From an uncultured Shinella sp. (GTDB lineage Bacteria; Pseudomonadota; Alphaproteobacteria; Rhizobiales; Rhizobiaceae), in the NCBI GenBank assembly GCA_946481465.1, contig CAMLOC010000083.1:1-9487 (forward strand): a DNA stretch of 9,487 nt, in the 5' to 3' direction. Below the pieces are notes generated by a model. It saw only the letters and a list, made by a program, of their open reading frames with translations. It was not told the origin of the DNA and ran no database searches. A program made the translations under genes and the position numbers. Every line of letters starts with the position of its first letter. Within the stretch, counting starts at the first letter, position 1. This document shows positions 8,013 through 9,487 of this stretch, piece by piece.

Positions 8013-8723
8013 ATGCCCGTCATCACCTTCGCCAATACCAAGGGCGGCGCCGGCAAGACCACCGCGGTCCTGCTGCTCGCGACCGAGCTTGCCCGCCTCG
8101 GCTTCCGCGTCTCGGTGCTCGACGCCGACCCGCAGCACTGGATCACCCGCTGGCACGAGAATTCCGAAGGCCTGCTCGGCAACCGGCTTTCCGTGGTGCC
8201 CTATGTAACGATGGGAACGATCGACCGGCAGCTGGCCGAGGAGAAGGCGCGCGCCGATTTCGTGCTGATCGACCTGCCGGGCTCGCGCAGTTCCCTGCTC
8301 GCCAAGGCCGTGGGCTATTCCGACTATGTCCTCATCCCCGTGCAGGGCTCCGCCATGGACGCGCAGGGCGGCGCCAATGTCATCGAGCTCCTGCAATATC
8401 TGGAAGACAAGGCCGATATCCATATCCGCCATTCCGTCGTGCTCACCCGCGTCAATTCCATGGTGACGACGCGCGCGATGCATGCGGTCAAGGACCTGCT
8501 CGCCGCCCGCCGCGTCCATCTTCTGCAGACGCCGATCATCGAGCGCGCGGCCTTCCGCGACATCTTCGGCTGCGGCGGCACGCTCTATTCGATGGACGCG
8601 CGGCGCGTCAGCAATCTCGACAAGGCGCAGGAGAATGCCCGGGCGCTGGCGCTCGAAGTGCTCCAGCAGATTCCCGCCGCGCTGCGTCCGACGGCGACGG
8701 AGCGGCTGCGAAACGTCGCCTGA
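8013..8723 (+). CDS. ParA/VirC1-like P-loop ATPase, no ParB partner nearby
   Basis: A 236-residue ParA/MinD-family ATPase; such proteins position plasmids, chromosome origins or protein clusters in the cell. The deviant Walker A motif KGGAGKTT is at residues 10-17 with the signature lysine K10. Walker A' (VLDADPQ) is at 35-41 and Walker B (VLIDLPG) at 84-90. There is no N-terminal DNA-binding domain, as in small type Ib-like ParAs. From memory, the segments DADPQHWITRWHEN (37-50) and TPIIERAAFRDIF (173-185) resemble Agrobacterium VirC1 more than chromosomal Soj/ParA. I chose ATG 8013 because it places the P-loop at the usual distance and follows GGGGAG (8003-8008); ATGs at 7980 and 7932 would add unlikely residues. 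It is flanked by terminators, so it is probably monocistronic. The target it acts on cannot be told from the sequence. Confidence 0.9.
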   Translation: MPVITFANTKGGAGKTTAVLLLATELARLGFRVSVLDADPQHWITRWHENSEGLLGNRLSVVPYVTMGTIDRQLAEEKARADFVLIDLPGSRSSLLAKAVGYSDYVLIPVQGSAMDAQGGANVIELLQYLEDKADIHIRHSVVLTRVNSMVTTRAMHAVKDLLAARRVHLLQTPIIERAAFRDIFGCGGTLYSMDARRVSNLDKAQENARALALEVLQQIPAALRPTATERLRNVA

Positions 8724-8741
8724 GCCTCACCGGTTCTCGCA

Positions 8742-8769
8742 AAAAGGCCGCGGAAAACCGCGGCCTTTT
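8742..8769. terminator. Bidirectional terminator between the parA-like gene and ridA-like gene
   Basis: An 8-bp perfect GC stem (GGCCGCGG with CCGCGGCC) closes an AAAA loop and is flanked by AAAA on the left and TTTT on the right, so it works as a terminator on both strands. It lies between the convergent genes. Confidence 0.88.
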
Positions 8770-8790
8770 CACGTTTTGTCCGAAGCCGGC

Positions 8791-9135
8791 TCAGAGCGCG
8801 GCGACGACGATGACCTCGACGAGATAGTCGGGCGTCGCCAGCTTGGATTCGCCGGTGGCGCGGGCCGGGGTGTGGCCCTGCGGCGCCCAGCCGTCCCACA
8901 CGGCGTTCATCTTCGAGAAATCGGCCATGTCGGCAAGCCAGATCTGGGCGGAGAGGATGCGGGTCTTGTCCGTGCCGGCAAGCGCCAGCAGGCGATCGAC
9001 CTCGGCAAGCGCCTGCTTCGTCTGTTCGGTGACGTCGGAGCCGGCCTCGCCGACCTGTCCGGCCAGATAGACGGTGCCGTTGTGCACGACGGCCTGGCTC
9101 ATGCGCGGGCCGGTTTCAAAGCGTTTGATATCCAT
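8791..9135 (-). CDS. RidA/YjgF/UK114-family protein
   Basis: A 114-residue protein of the Rid family. The best-known members are trimeric cytosolic deaminases that hydrolyse reactive enamine/imine intermediates released by PLP enzymes. The start is ATG at 9135-9133 on the minus strand, preceded by AGGAA (9146-9142) at 6 bases. The N-terminus (GPRMSQAVVHNGTVYLAGQV, about 9-28) and the C-terminal PARATGESKL (about 90-99) are typical. R92 aligns by motif with the carboxylate-binding arginine of RidA, and E107 falls near the other conserved acidic position, which would fit activity. It is shorter than E. coli RidA (128 residues) and belongs to one of the divergent Rid subgroups, so the substrate is uncertain. 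It lies downstream of, and in the same direction as, a peptide-type ABC transporter gene, with a 147-base gap. Confidence 0.9.
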   Translation of the reverse strand: MDIKRFETGPRMSQAVVHNGTVYLAGQVGEAGSDVTEQTKQALAEVDRLLALAGTDKTRILSAQIWLADMADFSKMNAVWDGWAPQGHTPARATGESKLATPDYLVEVIVVAAL

Positions 9136-9242
9136 GTCTCGTTCCTGTCAGGTCTTGAGAATTCGCGGCAAAGACCGCAGGCCCGCAAAGGCCGGCGGCG
9201 GGCCGTCTATACGAGGCCCGGCGCACGGGCGCCAGTGGCGGG

Positions 9243-9274
9243 GCGCGAAAATCGCGCAAGGCCCGCCACGGGCC
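9243..9274 (-). other. Two adjacent small hairpins after the ABC transporter gene
   Basis: On the minus strand, just after the ABC gene stop, GGCCCG-TGG-CGGGCC (9274-9260) is followed two bases later by GCGCGA-TTT-TCGCGC (9257-9243). Neither is followed by a T run. They may be a weak terminator or an mRNA 3' stabilising structure. The rest of the 147-base gap to the ridA-like gene shows nothing else I can name. Confidence 0.4.
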
Positions 9275-9282
9275 GCTCGTCC

Positions 9283-9487
9283 TTACGCCACGCGCTTGCG
9301 GCGTTCGATGCGGGCGCGGATGGCGTCCACGTCGACCCGCGGCGTCGCGGCGAAGAGGGTCTTGGTGTAGCTGTGCTGCGGGTTCTCGAACACCTGGTCG
9401 CGGCTGCCGTACTCGACCGCTTCGCCGAAATACATCACCATCACGTCGTCCGCGATGTGGCGCACGACCGACAGGTCGTGGCTGATG
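9283..9487 (-). CDS. Peptide-type ABC transporter ATP-binding protein, C-terminal part
   Basis: Partial: only the last 67 residues are in the window and the gene continues beyond 9487. The fragment opens with the H-loop ISHDLSVVRHIADDV, whose switch histidine (third residue of the fragment) senses the ATP gamma-phosphate. It continues with MYFGEAVEYG and the NPQHSYTKTLFAATP segment, which is characteristic of the Opp/Dpp oligopeptide-dipeptide ATPase family. It ends in a basic RRKRVA tail. The ATPase would drive import of peptides or related solutes together with inner-membrane permeases that are not visible. Whether this is a stand-alone subunit or the C-terminal half of a fused double-ATPase protein (common in rhizobia) cannot be told here. 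An internal ATG at 9465 is not the start. Confidence 0.92.
   Translation of the reverse strand, partial: ISHDLSVVRHIADDVMVMYFGEAVEYGSRDQVFENPQHSYTKTLFAATPRVDVDAIRARIERRKRVA

Noticed and set aside
9074..9370. Plus-strand open frame of 98 codons across the ridA-ABC gap
   Set aside because: It overlaps the ABC transporter coding end and the ridA start in antisense and has no recognisable features.
1..9487. CRISPR arrays, tRNA or rRNA genes, transposases and attachment sites
   Set aside because: I saw no short regularly spaced repeats, RNA gene motifs or transposase genes; the only long repeat is the receptor duplication.

Overview
The window is a piece of a GC-rich bacterial chromosome or large replicon. 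Codon choice, the [13 protein letters not shown] receptor N-termini and the gene content suggest an alphaproteobacterium of the rhizobial group (Hyphomicrobiales, perhaps Rhizobium, Shinella or Ensifer). That assignment is an inference from protein style, not from a marker gene.

From 1 to 7890, all on the + strand, lies the 3' part of a chemotaxis operon. The order is cheA (3' part only), cheW, mcp, mcp, cheW, cheR, cheB. Several junctions overlap or nearly touch: ATGA between cheA and cheW, two bases between the second mcp and the second cheW, and TGATG between cheR and cheB. A terminator-like GC hairpin with five Ts follows cheB. Together the genes supply a near-complete signalling core: two membrane receptors, two coupling proteins, the histidine kinase, and the methyltransferase/methylesterase adaptation pair. 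No cheY or cheD lies in the window. They may lie upstream of cheA or elsewhere. The layout looks like a secondary rhizobial chemotaxis cluster.

The most striking feature is the receptor pair. The two receptors have unrelated-looking periplasmic domains, and different HAMP arrangements (one HAMP in the first, apparently two in tandem in the second). Yet they share an 840-bp tract with no nucleotide difference, covering nearly the whole cytoplasmic signalling domain and tail. Identity starts abruptly after a region with about 12% mismatches. It ends abruptly at a codon that provides the Shine-Dalgarno sequence of the next gene in the second copy only. This looks like recent gene conversion or a segmental duplication. 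The 189-bp spacer between the receptors carries a strong hairpin and a perfect 18-bp palindrome.

From 7891 to 8770 is a separate unit on the + strand: a ParA/VirC1-like ATPase without an adjacent ParB. It is preceded by a spacer with the cheB terminator and a small hairpin, and followed by a bidirectional terminator.

From 8791 to 9487, on the - strand, are a RidA-family protein gene and, upstream of it, the 3' end of a peptide-type ABC transporter ATPase gene that runs off the window. The convergent arrangement with parA marks the end of the chemotaxis region.
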